From contig NZ_JAPEIQ010000026.1 of NCBI RefSeq assembly GCF_026041215.1, forward strand, positions 1 to 64,000: 64,000 nucleotides of DNA, in the 5' to 3' direction. Shown piece after piece: positions 44,583-58,974 of this stretch; positions within the stretch are counted from its first letter, which is position 1, and each line of letters opens with the position of its first letter. Source of the stretch: Hoyosella sp. YIM 151337. Lineage in GTDB: Bacteria; Actinomycetota; Actinomycetes; Mycobacteriales; Mycobacteriaceae. A program made the translations under genes and the position numbers. The notes under the pieces are model-generated. The model saw only the letters and a list, made by a program, of their open reading frames with translations. It was not told where the DNA came from and did not search any database.

Positions 44583-47500
44583 GCCGTGATTCCTCTTTCT
44601 TCGGAAGGCAGGTGCTGTTCCAGCGCCTGTTGTTGTGCACCGCCATCGAGGTGAGCTGCTAGTTCAGCAGCCGATGGGTGTGCAAGCACTGTTCGGACGT
44701 CAACCAGTCCGCATTCTCGGTTTAACTCGCCAACGAGTCGCATCAGCGCCAATGAGTCGCCGCCGACTTCGAAGAAACCGTCGTCGGGGTCCAGACCGAC
44801 CGTGTCGAGTACACGTTCAAATATCGCCAGCACATGTTGCTCAGTGGCGGACCGGGGTGAGCGCGTCGGCACCACCGCCGGTGGTGCTGGTAACGATGCA
44901 CGATCGAGTTTTCCGTTGACTGTCAGTGGTATTGACGCCACTTCGACAAGCACCGAGGGAACCAGTTGCGCCGGTAGTTCACTTCGCAACTGTGCACGAA
45001 CAGTCGCGGGATCATAACCAGTGCTTGTGACCACATAACCAACCAATGTGGTTACCCCAGAGTCACTCCGGCGCACATCCACCGCTGCACGTTGGACGCC
45101 GGGGCTGGCCACTAGTGCGGCTTCAATTTCGCCGAGTTCGATGCGAATACCACGGATCTTCACCTGCCGGTCAGCACGCCCAAGGTATTGCAACTCACCG
45201 TCGTGCCGACGGAGTACCAGATCGCCCGTGCGATACATACGAGAACCGGAGTTGTACGGATCAGCAACAAACGCAGCAGCCGTCAATCCTGGTCGGCCGA
45301 GGTATCCGTGGGCGATGCCGTCACCGGCAAGGTAGAGCTCACCGGCTGCACCAACGGGCACTTCGCGCAATCCGCTGTCGAGAACCCGGGCGGTCGCGTT
45401 CCGAACTGGACGGCCGAGGCACGGGGTTTCGCTTCGGTGCACCGCAGATCCCAGCGCGTTGATGGTGAACTCGGTTGGCCCGTAGAGGTCGTAGCCGTCT
45501 ACCCCGTTGTGATCTCGGAGCCGGCTCCACAGAGACTGCGGCACGCTTTCCCCGCCGAGCATCACTAGTGCGGGGTGCCGTTCGCCGTCGAGGAGGCCTG
45601 CTGTGAGCAGTTCTGCCGCGTAGGTCGGGGTCACGTTCACCACGTCGATGCCGACTTCACGGTAGTGCTGCACGAGCGCGACTGGATCTAGCCTGGCGTC
45701 CTCGTCGATGACATGGACTTCATGCCCGGCGAGCATCCACAGCAACTCTTCCCACGACATGTCGAACGAGAACGACACGGTATGGGCAATGCGCAGCGGT
45801 GACCGTGCAGCGGTCCTGACCGTGGGGACGAATATTTCGTCGCGGTGGTTGTGGTACATCGCGGTCAGTCCCCGGTGACCCACGACGACTCCCTTGGGAC
45901 GACCGGTCGTGCCGGACGTGTAGATCACGTAGGCCGGCTGATCCGGGTAGGTGGGCCCGCTCACGGCGTGATCGTCCACGGCGGGTGCAGGCACGGTGCC
46001 ATTCAGGACTTGGGTGATCTCCGGAGCATCGATGTCGATACGAAGCTGAGGCGCGGCAGCACCGCCTGTGAACAACGGTGCTCGAGTTCCACTTTCGATC
46101 AAGCACCGCGCCCCGCTATCGGCCACGAGGTCGCGCCGCCGGGCGACCGGGTGTGCCGGGTCGAGTGGCAGATACGCCGCACCGGTTCGCAGAACCGCAA
46201 AGATGGCAACCACATGATCTGCGGTGCGAGGCAAGCTGATTGCCACAACGTCGCCGCAGCCGATACCGCCAGAGGCGAGCACCCGCGCCAACCGGTCAAC
46301 TCTGGTGTCGAGTTGAGCTGCCGTCAGCCGGATTTCACCGAACACGAGCGCCAATTGGTCTGGCGTACTCGCCGCGCGTTCACGCAGCAGTGCATCAACG
46401 CTACCCTCTGGCTCCCCTGGTTCTGGCACCGGCACGCGGTCCAGGTCTGCCGATACGATCGCAGCCCCGGTATCGGCGACCACAGTAATTCCGCGTGCTG
46501 TCGCAGGCTCAGCGAATCGTTCTAGGGTATCGGCGAGATGTGAACACAGATGCGCCACAGTGGCTGCGGGTACGAGGTCGTCTCGATGTTCGACCAGCAC
46601 GTGAAGCGGCCTGTCATTGTCACCAGGGTCGACGTCAATGGTTATGGCGTAGTGCGTGGCATCAGCCGACGCGGTGGCGGTTACACCGCTTGTCGCGAAC
46701 GCCGACAACCTGCCTTCCTCATCGCGCGGCAGATTCCGGAAAACATACAGGGTGTCGAACAGCGTTGAATAACCGGCTGATCGCTGGATGTGTCCGAGGC
46801 CCAAGTGCTGGTGTGATGTCAGTGCGCCTTGCTCCTGGAACACGCGTCGCAGGAGGTCGGTAAGCCGTTCGCCTGGTTGGGTTTTCACCCGGATGGGGAG
46901 GGTGTTAAGCAACAACCCAATCATCCGGTCGGAGCCTTCGACGTCTGCTGGTCTGCCTGACACGGTTGCACCGAACACGACGTCATCACTGCCTGTCAGC
47001 GTGCGCAAGGTCAACGCCCACGCCGTGGCCACGACGGTCGATAATGTGGTCCCGCACGTGCTTGCGAGACGACGTAACTGAGCTGTCGTGTCCGCCGATA
47101 CGGCTACAGGGGATTCGGAGAGCCGGCTCTCGCTCACCTCGCTGCCGGGGGCCCTTGCGCCGGCAAGCAAAGTCGGAGCAGCTAAGTCTGACAGGTAGTT
47201 TCGCCACGCGAATTCGGCGGCAGCACGGTTGGCGCTGGCAGTCCACCTCAGGTAGTCACGGAAGTCGGCTGGCTCAGGCAGTACGCGGTCAAGCGCCTCG
47301 GGTTCCACACCATCGCGAGCACGTTCATACAGCGCGAACAATTCAGCGAAGAGCAGTCCGTGCGACCATCCATCCGCGAGGAGGTGGTGATGGGTAACGA
47401 TAAGTTCCGAACGCCCATCGGTTCCACGAACCACCGCAAGCCTGAGAAGAGGTGGATCAGCGAGATCAAAGGGTGCCGCGTGCTCCACCGCAGCGACTTC

Positions 47501-50500
47501 TGCTGCGCACCTGTCAAACTCTTCGTTTAATCCGCCATCTGCCCGAACCTCCACTTCGCGGCACGGCACTGTCGCGTGGCGGGGCACGAACTGAACCGGT
47601 TGGCCACCAGCGTGATTGGTGAAACCTGCCCGCAGGTTCGGGTGACGTTGGAGCAGAACCTGCGCAGCTGCCCGTACTGCGTCGCCTGAGACCGGTTGGT
47701 CGCTGGCAAAGGTGAATCGGTGTTGCACGTGGTAGGCATCGGCCGCGGCGTCGACGACTGACTGGTAGTACATGCCTTCCTGCAACGGCCCCAGCGGGAG
47801 CGCCTCGACCCACCCCGGACTCAATGCGTCGAGGTGCCGCCGCATGGTGTCATCCACAGTAATGAGGGGGTCGTCAACTATGTGTGGGACGGGTACCTCA
47901 GTGGATGACACAGGCACGGCGGCGGATGCGAGATCGGCCAGGGTTGCCCGTTCAAACACCTCGGCGACGGACAATTGCAGTCCCCGCTGCCGTGCGGCGG
48001 TCACGAATCTGATCGACGAGATGCTGTCGCCGCCGAGAGCGAAAAAGTTGTCGTCTGGGCCCGCGCCCTGGCTGCCGACGACGGAATCCGTGATCTCGCA
48101 CATGAGTCGCTCGGACTCCGTTGCCGCTCGTCTCCCGGAACCGGCTGGGCCCGGTTCGGGCAACGCCGACCTGTCAACTTTGCCGTTGAGTGTTGTCGGC
48201 AATGCGTCCAGCACGGTGATGACCGTGGGCACCATGTATTCGGGAAGCGCTGCGGCAACGGCTGCCCGCACTCCCTCGGGTGCTAGCGCGGAACCAGATT
48301 CTGGAACCACGTAGCCCAGCAGCTGGCCCGCACCGCGCGCATCGGTGCGCACGGTTGCCACTGCCCTAGCGACGCCGGGCGCGGCAGCGAGTGTCGACTC
48401 GACCTCCCCCAATTCAATCCTGAACCCGCGTACCTTGACCTGATCGTCGGCACGGCGCACGAAGTGCAGTTGCCCATCGCGGACGCGGACGAGATCACCC
48501 GTGCGATACAACCGCTCACCAGGCACCGTGGGGTCGGCGACAAACCGGCTCGCAGTTAATCCGAATCGGCCGCCGTAGCCGCGAGCAACTTGGTCACCGC
48601 CGAGATACAGCTCACCGACCGCTCCTTCTGGAACATCGCGCAGGTCGGCATCGAGTACGTGAGCGTGGACGCCCTCCCAGGTCTGACCGATCGTGACAGG
48701 TGCACCGCTGGCCAGCATCGTCGTGGTGGCCCAGACAGTGACTTCGGTTGGGCCATAGACGTTGCGCGCGCTGACGCAGTGCGCTGCGAGTTGGGAAGCA
48801 AGATCGCTGGGGACGGCTTCACCACCAACGAGTGCGCGCACACCTCCCAGTTCGCCGTGAGCGCTGTGCTCGATCAATCCACGCCACAACGACGGGGTGG
48901 CCTGCACAACCGTCGCCCGCTCCGTTGCGATGAGCGCTAGCAGACGTTCCGGGTCTCGAACCGTTGTGCGATCCGCGAGCACCACAGTCGCACCGATTGT
49001 CAACGGGCACAGCAACTCTAGAACGGCGATATCGAAGGACACCGTGGTGACCGCGACAATCCTGTCGTCTGAACGAATCCACCCATCACCTGTGACCGTG
49101 GCAGCGAACGCTTCTAGGTTCGCTGTTGTGATCTGGACGCCTTTGGGACGGCCGGTAGATCCTGAGGTGTGGATGACGTAGGCAAGTTCGTTACCGGGCG
49201 CGGGCGGCTCCGGGAGAACACTTAGTTTCGGCATATCGCCATCGACGAAGACCAGTTGTTCGCCATCGCCGGACGGCAACCGATCAGCGTGCTCCCTGGT
49301 GGTGAGAACACACACGGGTTTGGTGTCCTCGATCATGAATGCCAAGCGTTGCTGCGGGTAGTCGGTATCGAGGGGAAGGTACGCAGCTCCGACTCGGAGA
49401 ACAGCAAGAACACCGGCGATCAGGTCGGTAGACCGCGGGAGTGCCACCGCTACAACGCGTTCCGGTCCAGACCCAGCGTGTTGCAGCAGCGTCGCAAGCT
49501 GATCAACCCGTCGTTTCAGCTCGGCGTAGGTTGTGGTGGTGGTTCCGTACCGGATGGCTGTGGCGTTGGGAGTGAGCTCGGCCTGGCGGACGAAGTGTGC
49601 GATCACGCCGTCGCCGCGCTTACGTGCCGCTGACGGCGTGGCCGCAGGTTCCCCCAGTGTGATCTCGGCGATCGAGCGCGCTGGCGCGTGAACCATCTGG
49701 CCGAGCATGCGCTCGACACCGTGGACGAGGTTCACAACCGTTCCGTGGTCAAACAGATCGGCGTCAGCGACGATACGCAGATGCGCAGCAGGCTCGGAAG
49801 AATCGGTTGACTCGGGTGAATCCGCAAGCCACACAGCAACATCGAACCGCGACGCCGCTACCGGCGGCACTACGGGTTCAGCGGCCAGTCCATTAAGTGG
49901 CAATGCCGGTTCGGGTTGTTCATGCGCAACCAGTGTTTGGAACAGCGGATGCCGTGCGAGCGAGCGTGGTGGCGAAATCGCCTCGACGACTTGCTCAAAC
50001 GGGACGTCTTGGTTTGCCAGGGCACCTAATGCCGCTGATCTCACCCGGTGCAACAGCTCGGCCACCGATGGTCGCCCGGCGAGGTTACAGCGCACCACAA
50101 GAGTGTTGACGAAGTAACCTACTGTGCGCGTGAAGTCAGGCCCGATGAAATCGGGGCCAGCGCCGTGATGCAATCCGCCAGAACGGTGTTCAACCAAACT
50201 GCCCAGCGGGATATCTGAGCCCGCGCCGAAGGCCTGCCACGTGGCCGCGACCGCTGCCTGGAGCACCATCAGCGGCGTTACCGCGTACTCGCCGCACAGC
50301 GTGCCGATTGCGGCACGGGTTTGACCTGACAGTGGGATAGAAACCGCTGTACCCCGGTACCGAGGACGAGCCGGGCGCGGCCGGACTAAGGGCAGATCCA
50401 GTTCGGCGGGAAGCCCTGCCAACGTGGTGCGCCAGTACTCGAGCTGAGCACTATACGAGCCTGCCACAACCCTGGCTTGTTCACGTGCCGCATAGCGGCG

Positions 50501-53500
50501 ATAGTCGGGCGCAACGGCGGACCATTGTGGCGCCTCACCAGCAGTCCTGGCGTTGTAGGCTGCGGCCAGATCTGTGCACAGGGTTGCGATCGATCCAGCA
50601 TCGACAGCGATGTGATGCACCACAATCACAAGGACGTGATCGTCAGGGTTGGTAGCGAGAAGCGTCGCACGCGCGGGCACCTCACGTGACAGATCGACAG
50701 CTTGCGACAGGCACGAAGCTATCGCAGCGTCTACAGTTTCGGCATCGGATTCGACGTGCCGGATTCGCAACGCGGGCACGCTGTTTGTTTCGACCGTTGC
50801 CAGTGTCGGTGCACCGGTTTCGTCTTCGGGGTAGATCGTGCGCAGCATGGAGTGCTGGTTGAGCACATCACGCCACGCGGCGGCCAGTGCTGCAACATCA
50901 AGATGGCCAGACAGTCGCCACAGGACGGGAATGTCGTAGGTCGTTGACGTCCCCTCCAGCCTGTGCAGGAACCACAGTCTTTCCTGCGCTGGCGAGAGAA
51001 CGTCGCGCGCCTCGACGGAGTCCGCCATGAAGTGTTCTGGCAGCGGCGACGTGAGTGGAGCTGCTCCGCTCATTCGCCGGGCGAGTTGCCGCGGCGACGG
51101 AGCTTCGAAAACGTCGTCCACCACAGCGGTGTGCCCGGCACGGCGCAGTGCTCCAATGAGCCGGACCGCGGTGAGGGAATGCCCGCCCATGGCGAAGAAA
51201 TCGTCGTCGGCACCGACGTGTGCAGCGTTGAGCACCTCCGCCATCGCTGTGCAGACAGCCGCAATCGCTGGCTCGTCTCCGAGGCCAACTTCAGCGGGTG
51301 TGTACGGCACGTGTGCAGGTACAGGCAATGCCGAGCGGTCGATCTTTCCGCTCACCGTCAGCGGCATTGAATCGAGGATCATCACAGTGGACGGCACCAT
51401 GAACTCGGGCAGCGTCGCGCGCACACGATCACGGAGGTACTCACTGCTCGTGGACATTCCGGCCTGCAGCACCACGTACGCGACGAGTCGCTGGTCCCCC
51501 GGCACATCCTCCCGCGGAACGACGACAGATTGTGCGACAGCCGCATCGGCGAGAAGTGCTAGTTCGATTTCCGCGGGTTCGATGCGCTGTCCGCGGAGCT
51601 TGATCTGAAAGTCAGCGCGTCCAACATATTCGAGTTCGCCACCGGCGTTCCACTTCACCCGGTCGCCTGTGCGATACATGCGCTTGCCTCGTTCAAAAGG
51701 ATCAGCGACAAACCGCTCGGCTGTGGTGGCGGAGCGTGCCACATAGCCGCGTGCCAGCTGATTCCCAGAAAGGTACAGCTCACCGGGAACACCAGGGGTT
51801 ACCTGCCGGAGCGTGTCATCGAGCACGTACATTCTCATGCCTGGGGCGGGCAACCCAAGCGGCACCACAGTCGTATCCTGATCTGATACTTCGCGGCACG
51901 TGACGTCAACGGCGGCCTCGGTGGGGCCATAGGTGTTGAAGACTCGAGCTCCAGTTGTGGCGGCAGCGCGCTGTGCGAGTGCCGGTGATAGCGCCTCGCC
52001 CCCCGAGTACACGCGCCGGAGTGACGGCACACTGCCCGACTCGATCTCTTCGGAGAACAGCGCCAGCATCGACGGTACGAACTCTGCGGTGGTAATGCTA
52101 TGAGTGCGGATAAGGTCCACGAGCGCACCGGGATCCCAGTGTGCGCCGTCACGGGCAATCACAAGTTTCGCGCCCGCAAGTAATGCTCCGAAGATCTCCG
52201 CGATGACGACGTCGAAGTTCAGCGCCGACTTGAACAGTACTGTGTCTTCGGCTGTGTAGAGGCCAGCGCGCTGCACCCATCGCATACGCTGCACGATCGC
52301 CTCATGGGACACCGCAACACCCTTCGGCTCGCCCGTGGAGCCTGAGGTGAACATGACGTACGCCGTATTTGAGGGACGGAGCGGCGCTTGACGTTCGCTG
52401 TCGGTGATCGGGGCAGCCGAGTACTCGCCGAGTTCGACGTTGTCGAGTTCAGCTGCCGTCAACACCACCGGTGGCTCGGTGACTGCGAGCATGGCGTCGA
52501 TTCGTTGCGTCGGCAGCTGCGGGTCGAGGGGCAAGAACGCTGCCCCCGTCTTGCTAATCGCACACACCGCAATGACAAAGTGAGTGCTGCGGCCCACCAC
52601 AATGGGGACCACAGATTCTGGCCCGACCCCCCGCTTGATCAGCCAGCGGGCCAAACGATTAGCGCGCTCATTCAGTTCGCGGTAACTAAGGGCCTCGTCA
52701 TCGTAGGCGAGAGCAGGGCGGTCTGCGTGCTGTGCAGCGACGGTTTCCATCCAGCCAGCAACAGTGTCCCCACCAGCAGCAGTGATGTCGTCTAGGTGGA
52801 TCAGTTCCCTAGGCGTCACCGCCGGGTTTGCCGACAGGGCAGTCAAGATCGCTGCCAGCCTGCTAGCGAAGCGTTGCGCCAGCCCCTCGGGCATGCGTTC
52901 GGTGTCATAGGCCAGCAGCAATTCCAAGTGATCTGCTGGGGGCGCGACCAGTGTCACCGGGTAGTGCGTGACGCTTCGGTTGACGAACCGACTGACACGG
53001 AGTTCATGCGATTCTGGCTGACGCACACCGGCGCCGGGAAAATTCTCAAAAACCATGAGGGTGTCAAACAGTTGCCCGAGACCGGCCGACCGCTCGATCT
53101 CAGCCAGGCTCACATGCTCGTGTTCCTGCTGTTCCAGTCGGGTGCGTTGCAGTGTCGCCAACTGCTCACGCAGCGGCACACCCAACTCCAGGTGAACACG
53201 AACGGGTACTGCATTGCTGAACAAGCCGACAGTGCTTTCGACACCACGCAGGTCTGCTGGCCGGCCGGAAACGATGGCGCCAAACACAACGTCGTCAGAG
53301 CCCACGTGTTCGGCCAGCACCATTGCCCAAGCGCCCTGGACGATCGTGTTTTGGGTGAGCCCTGCTGACTTTCCGAGCGCTTCGAGACTGCGGACGGTGT
53401 TCGGCGGCAACTCGACTCGTTGCTCCGCGGTGGAACCCGCCCCGGCCCGGCGTCCAACCATGGTGGGCCCTTTGAGCCCAGCGAGCCGTGTGCGCCACGA

Positions 53501-56500
53501 TGCCAGAGCTACTTCAAGGTCTTGCTCAGCGCGCCACGCAAGGTAGTCGCCGTAATACCCCGGCGTCACCAAAACGGCCTCGTCACCGTGGTAAAAGGCA
53601 AGCAGTTCACGAAGAACAATGGGGGTAGACCAGCCGTCCGTAAGCAGGTGATGCGCATTCAGAATGAGTCGGTGTTGACGCTGATTCCCACTATCGGGCG
53701 TACGAATCAGCAAGGCACGCAACATCGGTGATGTTTCGACGTCAAAGACGTGGGCAGCTGCTTCCGCCTCAAGCCGTGCTGCAACGCGCTCGGCAACTGA
53801 TGGGGGCAGCGCGGAAACATCTTCATGCCGCCACGGCACCTGCACGGTGCGCGGGACCACCTGCACGGGATAAGGCAACTCTGCGTAGTGGAACGCCGCC
53901 CCGAGGTTACGGTGCCTCGCTACTACTCGATCAAAAGCGGCCGTAAGTCTGTCTTTGTCGAGCGGACCAGTGAGGTCAAGGCGAGCGGTCAGCGTATAAG
54001 CATCGTCCTCGCCGTCGCGGAGGGCGTGATAGAGCAGTCCTTCTTGCAGCGGCGAAAGCGGCAATACATCAGCTAACGGCCCATGAGTGGCTTCGAATAT
54101 GTCGATGGTGCGTTGATCAAGGGTCACCAGTGGGCAATCGCTTGGCGTGAGTCCACCGGGTGCGAGACATGCGTGTGCGGCCAGCGCTTCGAGAGCGTTC
54201 TGCCAGTGCTGCTGCAACGCGGCACGTGCGCTGTCGTCCACGATCCTGCTCGCGACAGTCCACTCGACCGCAAGCTGCGGGTTACCGCCTTGTTCGCGGA
54301 TGAAAGCGTTGAGTGCCAGTACTTCTGTGAGCGTTTTCCCGGCGGGTTCTATGACCGCGAATGGGTCCTCGCTGGGAAGGTGCCAGCCCTGCCCTGGAGC
54401 ATCGGCGAACCTCCCCAGATAGTTGATCAGCACTTCAGGTTCAGGCAAGGCGTCGAGTACGGGTGCCGCTTCCTGGTCGAGCCATCGGAGCACACCAAAA
54501 CCGGCACCTGAACCGGGCACGCGTCGGCGCGCTTCTTTCACGGCACGGAGCAACTGTCCCGCTGCGTTCCCTCCAGCGAGAGCATCATCGAGCGCCTGCC
54601 GATTGTTAATCGCGTGCATCGGAAGGTGGACGGGGAACTCGCTTGTGAACCACCCGATGGTTCGCGTGAGATCGAGTCCTGTCTCGTCCATTTCGCGTCC
54701 GTGGCCTTCGACGGTGACGGCGCAATACTCAGGCGCCTGCTCCGGTAACCACGACCGCAGGGTCAGCAGCCAGGCGGCAAGCAGCACCTCGTCGGCCCGC
54801 ACGCGGTACCCATCAGCCAGGGTGGTCAGCAGTGCTGACGTCACACCCGCTGAGGCAATGGTCGTGCTGCGGTGCGCTGTGGCAACGGTATCTATGTGGG
54901 GATCGAGGTGACGCGATCCGAGCAGCGGCGTTGCTGCGTCGAGAGTGGATGTCCAGTACGGCAACTCCCTGCGCCGTGCGCCTGTCTGGCCCTGTTCATT
55001 GAGTACCTGTGCGTGGCGCCGCCACGACGCGGGGACCGGATCTAGCCGTGGCGTCTGCCCCTGTTGCGCAGCCTCACAAGCGTGATAGAGGTCTGACAGC
55101 AGGATCCGCCAGGAGACACCATCAATGATGAGGTGATGGGCGACGATCACAATGTGACTGCACTCATCGTGCTTCACCAACACTGCGCGCAATAGCGGGC
55201 CGCCTACGACATCGAGCAATGCTGCTTCGTCTGCCGCAATCTGGGCGATGTCGTCATGCAGGTTTCGTTCCGTCACAGCGACGACAGCGGCTGACGATTC
55301 CGGAATGACTAAAGAACTGTCGGTCTTAACTAGGCGCAGGGCATCATGATGCTGCACAACTGCAGTCAGACCCGCCCTTAAGACGTCAGCAGAAATTCCA
55401 CCGTCTACGCGCAGAGACGTCCACTGGACGTACCCGGCGATAGCGGCCACGTCATCGTTGCGGCGCAACAAGGCCTGCACGATGGGAGGTTCCGGGACTT
55501 CTCCCGTGCCATCTCTGGCTGCCGTCACCGCATCTGTACGATCGGTTGCTTTCAGGGTCGCAGCGATGGTGCCGAGCGGCCGCTGTGTGAGCAACTGCTT
55601 CGGCTGCACCACATACCCGCGTGAGCGGAGGCGACTGCTCACCGTGATCGCGCTGATGCTGTCCCCACCCGCGGAGAAAAAGTCATCGTCTAACCCGACA
55701 GCGCCGGAATTGAGCACTTCCGCGATTACCTCGCATAACGCTCGTTCCGCGGGGGTGCTCGCCTTCGGTCCAGTAGCGCCGACGAGAGGAGCAGGCAGCG
55801 CTGAGCGGTCGAGCTTCCCGTTGTCGGTCATCGGTAGTTGATCGATCACCACCAGCGACGAGGGCACCAGGTGGTCTGGCACTGTTTCCGCGAGCATCGC
55901 CCGCAACCGGACGGTGTCGGTCAGGTCTTCACCTGGGCGTGGCACAAGATAGCCGACGAGGATCTGTGGTTCGTTACGGACAGTGGCGGCAGCAGCATGA
56001 ACTCCGGGCAGACGTGTGAGCGCGGCCTCGACTTCGCCAAGTTCGATGCGGTAGCCCCGGATCTTGACTTGTTGATCAGCACGACCGAGATACTCGTATC
56101 CTTCGCCCGGAATCCACCGGGCGAGATCGCCGGTGCGGTACATCCGGGAACCGGGCTTACCGAACGGGTCTGCGGTGAACCTGGCTGCGCTCAGCGCCGC
56201 GCGCCCGAGGTAACCACGTGCAATGCCTGGTCCGGCGAGATACAACTCCCCAGTCTGGCCATCCGGAACGAGGGTTAGATCAGCATCGAGGAGGTACGCA
56301 CCAGTGCCTGGCAGCGGATAACCAATGCGTGGCTCGGCACCTGGCCGCAGCGAGCCGATCGCGTCGACCGTGGCCTCTGTTGGTCCGTACAGGTCAGCGA
56401 CCGGAATTTTGGCATCGAGGAGGCTCTGCCACAGTCCTGGTGACGAGGCTTCACCACCGAGGATGAGTAGTGCTGGCGGCCTGTCAGCTAGGCCGCACTC

Positions 56501-58726
56501 CATAAGAGCACCCGCCATCGACGGGGTGGTGTCGATGACGTCGATGCTGTCGTCGCGGAACGCGGCAATGAGTGCGGCGGCGTCGCGCTGCAGTTCAGGG
56601 CCGTATATGTGGACGTGGTGACCATCGAACAGCCACAGCAATTGATCTATCGAAGCGTCGAAAGCGAATGATGCGGTGTGTGCGGTCCGCAATGGTCGTC
56701 CGCCGCAGCGTTGCTTCGTCTCGGCGTACAGCCCACCTCGATGCCCAGCCAGCAACGTGGCAAGGCCCCCGTGATGCCCCAGTACACCCTTCGGTTTACC
56801 CGTCGATCCTGATGTGTAGATGACGTACGCCAGCTGATCACTGGCCAGGCCCCACTCGTCGCCTTCCGGCACGCTGCTTGGCATTTCGGACACAGCCCTG
56901 CGTGTGTCTGGTGCGTCAACGTCCACCAGCACGACGGTGTCCGCGAGATCGGCGGTATCCAGGTCAGCGAGTCCGCTGCTGGTGAGAATGACTGATGGCC
57001 GCGCATCATCGATCATGTCGCGTAATCGCGCAGTTGGGTGCTCAGGATCTAGCGGCAGATACGCTCCGCCTGCACGAAGCACCGCCAGCACGGCGATGAC
57101 GAGGTCAGCGCTCCGAGGCAGGGCAATGCCCACGATCGTTTCGCGTCTGACACCCTGACTTCTCAGGTACCGGGCCCACCGATATACCCGCGCGCCGAGT
57201 TCTGCCGCACTGAATTGTTCGGCGCCACACGACAGGAGGGCGCGCTGTGGGTGCTGTGCAACTAATTGGTCGAACACGTCAGGAAGCAACTCGGCTGAGC
57301 GTGATGCTGGTGTGCTCGCACGTGCTTGAAGCAGCCGTTCCTTTTCCTCGTCCGACATCAGCGGTAGCGCACCCACTTTGGTTTCGCTAGCAGTGAGCGT
57401 CCGGACGATCTGAGTGAGTGCGTTCATTCGCCACTGCACGTGAACCGCATCGTTGGTGCGGGCATCGGCCTCAAACCCCAACTGGATTGTCCGATCGGCA
57501 CCTGGAGTAACGGTAAGTCCGAAGTCTTCTGGAGGCCCACCCGCTACGTTGCGGAGAACCCCCCGGGCCCCCGCGAAGTCCAGCGCCATGTCGAATGCCT
57601 TGAGGTTGACGCCCACTCCGTGGAGCAAGGCGCCGCACCCTGGGAACTCGCGGATGAGGTCCTCACCCCGATATCGCTGATGCGTCCTCATGTCACGCAG
57701 CGCCCCCGCCACACGTTGGGCGACATCCCCAAGTTCGTCGTCACTGCGCACGGTGACCCGCAAAGGCAGCACATTCACCACCATCGCCGGAGTGGTGAGC
57801 GCGAGCCGGCCTGACCTCGCCATGAGAGGCAGGGCGATGACGACGTCGGAGATCCCCAACAGTCGATGGAGGAACGCGGCGTACCCGGCGATGAGCATGT
57901 CCGCCCACGTCACACCCAGGTGTTGCGCTTGCTCACGGAGGGCGTCGAGGAACTCACCTGGAAGGATTGTGCTCGCTTGCACGGTGGCCTCGACGTGGCC
58001 GCCCAGCGGGACAGTTCGTCTTTCCAATGGCGGCAGCGGTGTGAGTACGTTGCGCCAGTACTCGCGATCGCGCTGGAATTGTTCACTTGCACGGTAGGTT
58101 TCGTCGTCCGCTACGAGCTCAGCAATAGCACCGAAAGGTGCAGGCGGCACTGGTGTGTTGCGAACCAAACCGGTGTAGTGGGCAGCCACCCGGCGCGACA
58201 GCAAGGCTGCGCTATATCCGTCGACAATGAGGTGATGGTAGAGCTGGACGCACCATACTTCGCAGTCGGAAAGCCGGATGAGTAAATACGAATAGAGTTG
58301 TCGGTCCACCATGTGGCGGCAGTGTTCAGCAGCGCTGCGCCGATGGTTCTCCACCTCTGTGTGGGCGCTCGCTACGGGGTCTGACTCTGATCGAAGGTCG
58401 ATGAGCCCCGCGATCGTGCCTATGTCGGCGGTAACTACCTGACGCGGACCGTCATCGGTATCGACGAAGCGAAGTCGCATCGTTTCGGCCTCAGCGACGG
58501 TGCGCTGAATTGCCGTGGAGAGTAACGTGACATCAATCGGCTCTGATCCGGTGATTTCGAGGACTTCGCCGACGAGATACCGGTCAGACTCCGGGTCAAG
58601 GTGTTGCGCATGCCAAATTCCGAGTTGCGCACCAGTGAGCGGCCGTAAGGTCGGGTCGTCTACTGCGGCACTTTCGACATCATTGTTTAGTGTGGCGGTG
58701 ACCGAACCGACTGCAGTACTCGTCAT
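44579..58726 (-). CDS. Four-module non-ribosomal peptide synthetase for a mixed catecholate-hydroxamate siderophore
   Basis: The 4715-aa protein is read as C1 (25-450) A1 (470-980) T1 (~1020) E (1065-1530) C2 (1555-1990) A2 (2000-2470) T2 (~2515) C3 (2575-3020) A3 (3030-3520) T3 (~3565) C4 (3640-4090) A4 (4110-4600) T4 (~4655), with no thioesterase. C1 opens like EntF ([20 protein letters not shown]) with HHLIVDG, fitting a DHB starter. Pocket residues aligned by eye to GrsA: A1 D-A-D-D-I-G-L-V-D, A2 D-V-A-E-Y-G-T-V-D, A3 D-I-L-Q-L-G-V-V-W (glycine), A4 D-M-E-N-M-G-L-I-N (hydroxyornithine). The E domain makes residue 1 D-configured. C3 reads HHIAVDA, not HHxxxDG. Its ATG shares a base with the stop of an upstream small ORF. 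Confidence 0.93.
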   Translation of the reverse strand: MTSTAVGSVTATLNNDVESAAVDDPTLRPLTGAQLGIWHAQHLDPESDRYLVGEVLEITGSEPIDVTLLSTAIQRTVAEAETMRLRFVDTDDGPRQVVTADIGTIAGLIDLRSESDPVASAHTEVENHRRSAAEHCRHMVDRQLYSYLLIRLSDCEVWCVQLYHHLIVDGYSAALLSRRVAAHYTGLVRNTPVPPAPFGAIAELVADDETYRASEQFQRDREYWRNVLTPLPPLERRTVPLGGHVEATVQASTILPGEFLDALREQAQHLGVTWADMLIAGYAAFLHRLLGISDVVIALPLMARSGRLALTTPAMVVNVLPLRVTVRSDDELGDVAQRVAGALRDMRTHQRYRGEDLIREFPGCGALLHGVGVNLKAFDMALDFAGARGVLRNVAGGPPEDFGLTVTPGADRTIQLGFEADARTNDAVHVQWRMNALTQIVRTLTASETKVGALPLMSDEEKERLLQARASTPASRSAELLPDVFDQLVAQHPQRALLSCGAEQFSAAELGARVYRWARYLRSQGVRRETIVGIALPRSADLVIAVLAVLRAGGAYLPLDPEHPTARLRDMIDDARPSVILTSSGLADLDTADLADTVVLVDVDAPDTRRAVSEMPSSVPEGDEWGLASDQLAYVIYTSGSTGKPKGVLGHHGGLATLLAGHRGGLYAETKQRCGGRPLRTAHTASFAFDASIDQLLWLFDGHHVHIYGPELQRDAAALIAAFRDDSIDVIDTTPSMAGALMECGLADRPPALLILGGEASSPGLWQSLLDAKIPVADLYGPTEATVDAIGSLRPGAEPRIGYPLPGTGAYLLDADLTLVPDGQTGELYLAGPGIARGYLGRAALSAARFTADPFGKPGSRMYRTGDLARWIPGEGYEYLGRADQQVKIRGYRIELGEVEAALTRLPGVHAAAATVRNEPQILVGYLVPRPGEDLTDTVRLRAMLAETVPDHLVPSSLVVIDQLPMTDNGKLDRSALPAPLVGATGPKASTPAERALCEVIAEVLNSGAVGLDDDFFSAGGDSISAITVSSRLRSRGYVVQPKQLLTQRPLGTIAATLKATDRTDAVTAARDGTGEVPEPPIVQALLRRNDDVAAIAGYVQWTSLRVDGGISADVLRAGLTAVVQHHDALRLVKTDSSLVIPESSAAVVAVTERNLHDDIAQIAADEAALLDVVGGPLLRAVLVKHDECSHIVIVAHHLIIDGVSWRILLSDLYHACEAAQQGQTPRLDPVPASWRRHAQVLNEQGQTGARRRELPYWTSTLDAATPLLGSRHLDPHIDTVATAHRSTTIASAGVTSALLTTLADGYRVRADEVLLAAWLLTLRSWLPEQAPEYCAVTVEGHGREMDETGLDLTRTIGWFTSEFPVHLPMHAINNRQALDDALAGGNAAGQLLRAVKEARRRVPGSGAGFGVLRWLDQEAAPVLDALPEPEVLINYLGRFADAPGQGWHLPSEDPFAVIEPAGKTLTEVLALNAFIREQGGNPQLAVEWTVASRIVDDSARAALQQHWQNALEALAAHACLAPGGLTPSDCPLVTLDQRTIDIFEATHGPLADVLPLSPLQEGLLYHALRDGEDDAYTLTARLDLTGPLDKDRLTAAFDRVVARHRNLGAAFHYAELPYPVQVVPRTVQVPWRHEDVSALPPSVAERVAARLEAEAAAHVFDVETSPMLRALLIRTPDSGNQRQHRLILNAHHLLTDGWSTPIVLRELLAFYHGDEAVLVTPGYYGDYLAWRAEQDLEVALASWRTRLAGLKGPTMVGRRAGAGSTAEQRVELPPNTVRSLEALGKSAGLTQNTIVQGAWAMVLAEHVGSDDVVFGAIVSGRPADLRGVESTVGLFSNAVPVRVHLELGVPLREQLATLQRTRLEQQEHEHVSLAEIERSAGLGQLFDTLMVFENFPGAGVRQPESHELRVSRFVNRSVTHYPVTLVAPPADHLELLLAYDTERMPEGLAQRFASRLAAILTALSANPAVTPRELIHLDDITAAGGDTVAGWMETVAAQHADRPALAYDDEALSYRELNERANRLARWLIKRGVGPESVVPIVVGRSTHFVIAVCAISKTGAAFLPLDPQLPTQRIDAMLAVTEPPVVLTAAELDNVELGEYSAAPITDSERQAPLRPSNTAYVMFTSGSTGEPKGVAVSHEAIVQRMRWVQRAGLYTAEDTVLFKSALNFDVVIAEIFGALLAGAKLVIARDGAHWDPGALVDLIRTHSITTAEFVPSMLALFSEEIESGSVPSLRRVYSGGEALSPALAQRAAATTGARVFNTYGPTEAAVDVTCREVSDQDTTVVPLGLPAPGMRMYVLDDTLRQVTPGVPGELYLSGNQLARGYVARSATTAERFVADPFERGKRMYRTGDRVKWNAGGELEYVGRADFQIKLRGQRIEPAEIELALLADAAVAQSVVVPREDVPGDQRLVAYVVLQAGMSTSSEYLRDRVRATLPEFMVPSTVMILDSMPLTVSGKIDRSALPVPAHVPYTPAEVGLGDEPAIAAVCTAMAEVLNAAHVGADDDFFAMGGHSLTAVRLIGALRRAGHTAVVDDVFEAPSPRQLARRMSGAAPLTSPLPEHFMADSVEARDVLSPAQERLWFLHRLEGTSTTYDIPVLWRLSGHLDVAALAAAWRDVLNQHSMLRTIYPEDETGAPTLATVETNSVPALRIRHVESDAETVDAAIASCLSQAVDLSREVPARATLLATNPDDHVLVIVVHHIAVDAGSIATLCTDLAAAYNARTAGEAPQWSAVAPDYRRYAAREQARVVAGSYSAQLEYWRTTLAGLPAELDLPLVRPRPARPRYRGTAVSIPLSGQTRAAIGTLCGEYAVTPLMVLQAAVAATWQAFGAGSDIPLGSLVEHRSGGLHHGAGPDFIGPDFTRTVGYFVNTLVVRCNLAGRPSVAELLHRVRSAALGALANQDVPFEQVVEAISPPRSLARHPLFQTLVAHEQPEPALPLNGLAAEPVVPPVAASRFDVAVWLADSPESTDSSEPAAHLRIVADADLFDHGTVVNLVHGVERMLGQMVHAPARSIAEITLGEPAATPSAARKRGDGVIAHFVRQAELTPNATAIRYGTTTTTYAELKRRVDQLATLLQHAGSGPERVVAVALPRSTDLIAGVLAVLRVGAAYLPLDTDYPQQRLAFMIEDTKPVCVLTTREHADRLPSGDGEQLVFVDGDMPKLSVLPEPPAPGNELAYVIHTSGSTGRPKGVQITTANLEAFAATVTGDGWIRSDDRIVAVTTVSFDIAVLELLCPLTIGATVVLADRTTVRDPERLLALIATERATVVQATPSLWRGLIEHSAHGELGGVRALVGGEAVPSDLASQLAAHCVSARNVYGPTEVTVWATTTMLASGAPVTIGQTWEGVHAHVLDADLRDVPEGAVGELYLGGDQVARGYGGRFGLTASRFVADPTVPGERLYRTGDLVRVRDGQLHFVRRADDQVKVRGFRIELGEVESTLAAAPGVARAVATVRTDARGAGQLLGYVVPESGSALAPEGVRAAVAAALPEYMVPTVITVLDALPTTLNGKVDRSALPEPGPAGSGRRAATESERLMCEITDSVVGSQGAGPDDNFFALGGDSISSIRFVTAARQRGLQLSVAEVFERATLADLASAAVPVSSTEVPVPHIVDDPLITVDDTMRRHLDALSPGWVEALPLGPLQEGMYYQSVVDAAADAYHVQHRFTFASDQPVSGDAVRAAAQVLLQRHPNLRAGFTNHAGGQPVQFVPRHATVPCREVEVRADGGLNEEFDRCAAEVAAVEHAAPFDLADPPLLRLAVVRGTDGRSELIVTHHHLLADGWSHGLLFAELFALYERARDGVEPEALDRVLPEPADFRDYLRWTASANRAAAEFAWRNYLSDLAAPTLLAGARAPGSEVSESRLSESPVAVSADTTAQLRRLASTCGTTLSTVVATAWALTLRTLTGSDDVVFGATVSGRPADVEGSDRMIGLLLNTLPIRVKTQPGERLTDLLRRVFQEQGALTSHQHLGLGHIQRSAGYSTLFDTLYVFRNLPRDEEGRLSAFATSGVTATASADATHYAITIDVDPGDNDRPLHVLVEHRDDLVPAATVAHLCSHLADTLERFAEPATARGITVVADTGAAIVSADLDRVPVPEPGEPEGSVDALLRERAASTPDQLALVFGEIRLTAAQLDTRVDRLARVLASGGIGCGDVVAISLPRTADHVVAIFAVLRTGAAYLPLDPAHPVARRRDLVADSGARCLIESGTRAPLFTGGAAAPQLRIDIDAPEITQVLNGTVPAPAVDDHAVSGPTYPDQPAYVIYTSGTTGRPKGVVVGHRGLTAMYHNHRDEIFVPTVRTAARSPLRIAHTVSFSFDMSWEELLWMLAGHEVHVIDEDARLDPVALVQHYREVGIDVVNVTPTYAAELLTAGLLDGERHPALVMLGGESVPQSLWSRLRDHNGVDGYDLYGPTEFTINALGSAVHRSETPCLGRPVRNATARVLDSGLREVPVGAAGELYLAGDGIAHGYLGRPGLTAAAFVADPYNSGSRMYRTGDLVLRRHDGELQYLGRADRQVKIRGIRIELGEIEAALVASPGVQRAAVDVRRSDSGVTTLVGYVVTSTGYDPATVRAQLRSELPAQLVPSVLVEVASIPLTVNGKLDRASLPAPPAVVPTRSPRSATEQHVLAIFERVLDTVGLDPDDGFFEVGGDSLALMRLVGELNRECGLVDVRTVLAHPSAAELAAHLDGGAQQQALEQHLPSEERGITA

Positions 58727-58974
58727 CAGCTAAGAACCCCAATTGTTTCTGATCGCATCCGTCTGGCAGCACAGTCGGGTACACCACCTGGTGGCCGGTA
58801 TCGCGGAGAGACTCTTCGGGGAATCCAACGCATATCCGGTTGTCGCGACGGTCGGGGGATCGCCCGGAATGACGACGCTGCCATTTTGTGCTTCGAATGT
58901 TCTAGCCTCAGTGCGGCAGTTCCGAGGACCAGCAGAGGCACGGCGGCGATGACCTTCAGCGTCATTGCGTGCAT
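58726..58974 (-). CDS. Possible leader ORF coupled to the NRPS start
   Basis: ATG 58974 follows GGGGAGG (58989-58983) at 8 nt, the best ribosome site in the area. The 82-aa frame ends in TGA sharing its last base with the NRPS ATG (TGATG). The product has a hydrophobic N-terminus ([20 protein letters not shown], about 4-23), then an Arg/Pro-rich tail. The NRPS's own upstream sequence has only a weak site, so coupling could set NRPS translation. The tail is not family-like, so the ORF may matter for its translation rather than its product. Confidence 0.45.
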   Translation of the reverse strand: MHAMTLKVIAAVPLLVLGTAALRLEHSKHKMAASSFRAIPRPSRQPDMRWIPRRVSPRYRPPGGVPDCAARRMRSETIGVLS

